This document shows, piece by piece, positions 60,417 to 64,000 of a stretch of 64,000 nucleotides of DNA. Under the pieces are notes generated by a model, which searched no databases, had not been told where the DNA came from, and saw only the letters and a program-made list of their open reading frames with translations. Position 1 is the first letter of the stretch. Each line of letters begins with the position of its first letter. The position numbers and the translations under genes were made by a program. The stretch is from Hsuehochloa calcarea (Eukaryota; Streptophyta; Magnoliopsida; Poales; Poaceae), in NCBI GenBank assembly GCA_036346395.1, contig CM070601.1, forward strand, positions 15,311,763 through 15,375,762, in the 5' to 3' direction.

Positions 60417-63400
60417 TGTCGGGACCGGATTTCTAAATACGAGCCCTCTGTGTATTTCTACACCAGTCCCAGATCACTAGCTAGTGCACACAGTGGAAAC
60501 ATTATTGATAACCAGTTTGAATCACGAAATAACATTAATACACAACTGAGTACGGGCCTTATGACCACTTATTACAAAAGAGGTCCAAAGACCTTAAGTC
60601 TCACAGCAGCAGAAATAAAATAAATTCTGTGGTTGACGCATCGAATCAGCCACTGGCATTCAACTAGGGAAATGCGGCCTAGTACTCCGGGAAGCCTTCG
60701 TCGAAGCTACAAGCGAAGTAGTCGTAGTCGTTCTCGGCATCTTCATAGACTTCTGAGATTTGTTGACTGTAGCATGTGAGTACATAAAGTTCTCCGCGAG
60801 TCTTGGGAAATGATGCATATGCATAGCTTTAACAATTTGGCATATAGGGTTCATTTGCACAAAATAATATTTTAAGTTTAAACATCTTTTATAAAGCTCA
60901 TTTGACAAAAGATGATTAAAAAGATAAAGTAATTTAAATCAAACTCTAATGCAGGTTCCAACTACCATACATTAGTAAGGAGGCTCGAACTGCCAAGTTT
61001 TCAAGAATTAAGTTCTAGCTGCTCAACTGGCTCTAACTGCCAGAACCACAATCCAAGAGTGCCAACTACTCCCAGATTCCCAAAATATTTCTTTTAAAAC
61101 CAAAACTGAAATCTACCATGTGTATACGCACCTTGCCCGCCCTTGACCGTGGGCACGACTATTCGAATAGTTCTTAACACTCTGCAGATGTTATACAACT
61201 TGACCCACATGAGACAATCAGCTTATACTGTCCGCTTACACACTTTCAAAGGTGTGCGACTAAGCGATTATCATAGGGCTTCTACAATACTTTATTCTAA
61301 CATTAGCCCACCCGATAAGCTTTACACCAAGTCATAGACGTCATTTACTATCGACCTGGAGCTCACCGTTGTGGGAGATAACCTGCCCGGACTTGGACGT
61401 CTATTGCCAACGCCCAGTGCAAGCCCCGACAGACATGAACGTCATTTACCATCATCTAAACTAACTAGGTAACACCCACCATCTACAACCTATGAGCGTA
61501 ATGCTAGAACATAGTAAATTATTCATCCAGATCCTTCCCTTTTAGGATATGTGGTTGTACGGTATTGCTTGGCTTGAATAAACACAAGAGTCGGTTCTTA
61601 ATCAACTAGGATGAGACAAACATGACTCATGCCACTCATCCTAGTATAAAATATTTTCCACTATTTTTATTTTATTTTCAAATATTGACATCACCTAATG
61701 TCAAATATTTTCCAAAATTTAAAGCATACCAATATTAAAGATTTTTCTCCCCCAAAGGTTAAACAGGAACATATAGCACGTCTAAGCAATTCTACCGTAT
61801 CATACTATTCTGCAAAATTGTATTCAATAAAGTGGACTTTCCTATGCTAGGGTTACAAAGGTGCGAGATATCAAATATCAAGGATGATAATAGAAAAGTT
61901 TAGTTTTTTAACTAACAACTTACAGTTTAACTTATCATTTAAATAAATTATCAATGCATAACTTTAAAACAGAAAACATAATTTACAAATCATAGGTTCA
62001 AAGTGGTCAAAGGAGACTCACCTTCAGTGACGTTGGAGGAAAGCGCTTCCTATGGATCCAAACTAGCGTCGGCGACGTCAGGCTCTACACACGCGAAACA
62101 GACCAAGAAAATAACAGAAATTAAATATAAAATATAAAATAAATACTGGAAATTAGAGAATGAATTTAGATGAATTTATGATAAAGAATCGATGGATTTG
62201 GAGTTCGTATGAGAATGGACGAAACTCTAGAAAATAATTTCTCAAAAAAACATATGATGTACAAAGCTCAAAGTGGAAGACTAGATAATTTGCTACTATT
62301 ACTGGGCGAGTTGATTTCGGACTGAAACTTTGCTGATTTCAGATTAACTGGAACAAGGAAAGATTGCTAGACACAAAATTTAATTGGTAGACACAAGACA
62401 TGTGGGATCACAAGCTAACAACAGAGAAAGAAATTGAAAGGAAATCAGAAAATGCACTGTTCTGGAAAACTTGATTTGGTTTGTCTGAATTTCAGAATAG
62501 AAACAGAAATACTTGTGTATAAGAAATGGAGGGTTCACTTGATAAATAAATAACAGAAAGAAATGGAAGATTGAAAGAGGTCAAAGATAAGTTGGACTTC
62601 ATGGTCATAAGCTCAAAGGAAAGCTGAACACAAAAACATGCTAAGCACATAACGCAACAGAGCAGCACAATGAACAGAGCTCTCGAGCTCATGGCCATGG
62701 TGTCGGCGCCGGATAGGAAAGGTATGGTGGCGGCCGGGAACCACCAAAATGGAACCCCATGGAGTTCTTACACTCGTAGGTGGTGGCGGTTTGGCCAGAA
62801 ACGGAGCAAGGTGACGACAGCGCGCACGGATGGCGGCGGCACACGGGGGCAAGACTCTCTGGCTAGCTCTGGCGAAGGCGAGGGAAGCACGATATAGAAC
62901 GCGACGATGCAAACTTTATGGTGGTGGTGGCTCAGAGAGAGGACCTTTGATGGCGACGCAGTCCGTCGGAGGAGTTTCGACGACGCATGGTCGTCGACGA
63001 AATCCGGGCAAACGGTGGGGAGATAGAGGTCGGGGTTTGAGGATAATCGAAAAGGACATCGAGAGACACGCGGTGCTCTCTTTATAGTGAGGAGAAGACA
63101 CTTGAGTCGACGAGGAACACCACGGGAAAAATACTTCAGTTTTTGGTTTGCAAAAGAACAGAAGAAACAGTAAAATTGATTGCAAGGAGTGGAGAAAATG
63201 TGCTATTGATGGCATGACATCGTGGGTGAGGTTAATGTGAACGTTCCGCTTCAGACGGAATCGATTTTAACGCTTTAAGTGAGGAGAATGAGGAGAAATG
63301 GTGGTGGGAGCCATTGATGGACCGAAGCTCTAGCTGTTGTTCGGTGCACTGCCAACTGTGCAGGGGAAGAAGGGAGGAGAGGAAGGGAAGGTGGCGCTGG

Positions 63401-63657
63401 GAGGGACGGCGCTATGAGGGGCGGTCGGCGGTGATGTCGGCGGTGGGCGGTGGCCGGAGGTGGCGAGGGTGGTGGCGACCATGGAGTTGCACGGCTCAGT
63501 GAAGAAAGAAACACAGAACAAAAACGTTTCGGGAGGAAGAAGGTGAGTAGGAGAGAGAAAGAAATAAAGAATATCAAAATAAAGATAAGATACAATCAAC
63601 TGAAAGAAAAAGGAATTCTGGTTAAACATGCATTGAATAGCTTTATAGTTAAGTGAG

Positions 63658-63763
63658 TTGGTGATGGAGAAGAATTTGGATGGGTGACCAAACGGGAAGT
63701 GGATTTTTTATTGGTGATGGAGAAGAATTTGGATGGGTGACCAAACGGGAAGTGGATTTTTTT
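63658..63763. repeat. Tandem duplication, 53 bp period, two copies
   Basis: TTGGTGATGGAGAAGAATTT at 63658 repeats exactly from 63711 through GTGGATTTTTT. Confidence 0.95.
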
Positions 63764-63847
63764 ATATACATATTTTTTTTTAAAGAAAAAGATAGAAGTG
63801 CAAAATAGATTGTACCGGAAACTAGAACGAATACTTTTCTACATATT

Positions 63848-63922
63848 AGAATTTGAATTTTTCATAATTGGAATTTGAATTTGAATTTTTCATAATTGGA
63901 ATTTGAATTTGGAATTTTGATA
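63848..63922. repeat. GAATTTGAATTT short tandem repeats
   Basis: TTTGAATTTTTCATAATTGG repeats twice and is followed by AATTTGAATTTGGAATTT. It is low-complexity sequence in the LTR. Confidence 0.85.
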
Positions 63923-64000
63923 TTTTCTTCCAGAATTATACATAAAATACAGATAAGATCCAAATAAAATACATATATTTTTAATTAATTAGTTTGAAAT

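Larger units (their letters stand above)
60417..64000 (-). mobile_element. LTR of family G, minus strand, runs off the window
   Basis: TGTCGGGACCGGATTTCTAA is the reverse of the family G LTR end. Inside, ACTATTCGAATAGTTCTTAA with ACTCTGCAGATGTTATACAA (61148-61200) matches, reversed, the 14820-14875 motif. The GTTACA end expected for TGTAACATCC is not reached by 64000. No primer site precedes it. Long frames at 62613-63087 and 63275-63656 are in the GC-rich part of the LTR and are not taken as genes. Confidence 0.75.

Noticed and set aside
62613..63656. Several frames of 60-106 residues near the right edge
   Set aside because: They lie within the GC-rich part of the minus-strand family G LTR and overlap each other on both strands.

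Overview
The window is nuclear DNA from a grass (Poaceae). The evidence is an intron-bearing plant elongator tRNA-Met, a GC-rich PAT1-family gene, CACTA elements whose ends carry ACAGACGGTT/AACCGTCTGT hairpins, and layered LTR retrotransposons. The species cannot be named from sequence alone. Two genes look like ordinary host genes: the tRNA-Met at 6127-6214 (-) and a five-exon PAT1 homolog (mRNA decapping activator) at 25533-29995 (-). Most of the rest is transposable elements, many of them solo LTRs.

Layout. 1-370: right end of a CACTA element. 371-5750: intergenic DNA with an orphan transposon arm. 5752-12355: two tandem copies of a ~2.1 kb unit that contains the tRNA-Met; the second copy holds a decayed tRNA and a 2.9 kb solo LTR. 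12356-20694: a non-autonomous gypsy-like element (5' LTR, tRNA-Met primer site, pol-less interior) with a related solo LTR inserted in it. 20695-22740: another LTR. 22760-24257: a broken Copia element on the minus strand with a 108 bp LTR. 24258-30115: the PAT1 locus. 30116-33663: transposon arms and a small CACTA. 33664-44255: a three-level nest, solo LTR containing solo LTR containing a 4.5 kb element with ~755 bp inverted arms. 44256-53228: a 1.8 kb solo LTR, then a small TIR element split by a 3.9 kb LTR. 54083-58587: a CACTA element with Ulp1-like and En/Spm-associated reading frames but no TNP2-type transposase. 58588-64000: two further LTRs, the second running off the window.

Most interesting part: the 4.5 kb inverted-arm element at 36539-41064. 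It shows no recognisable transposase. I can reconstruct three minus-strand split genes in it: a GRF-type zinc finger with coiled coil and C-terminal membrane anchor (39000-39508), a second, broken GRF-type zinc finger with an Arg/Glu-rich coil (37320-37870), and an unrecognised 129-residue protein (39854-40326). The last gene starts inside one inverted arm. The other arm carries the same start (MAQRR) facing inward, behind an intact TATA box. Exon joins are phase-consistent by hand but need transcript support.
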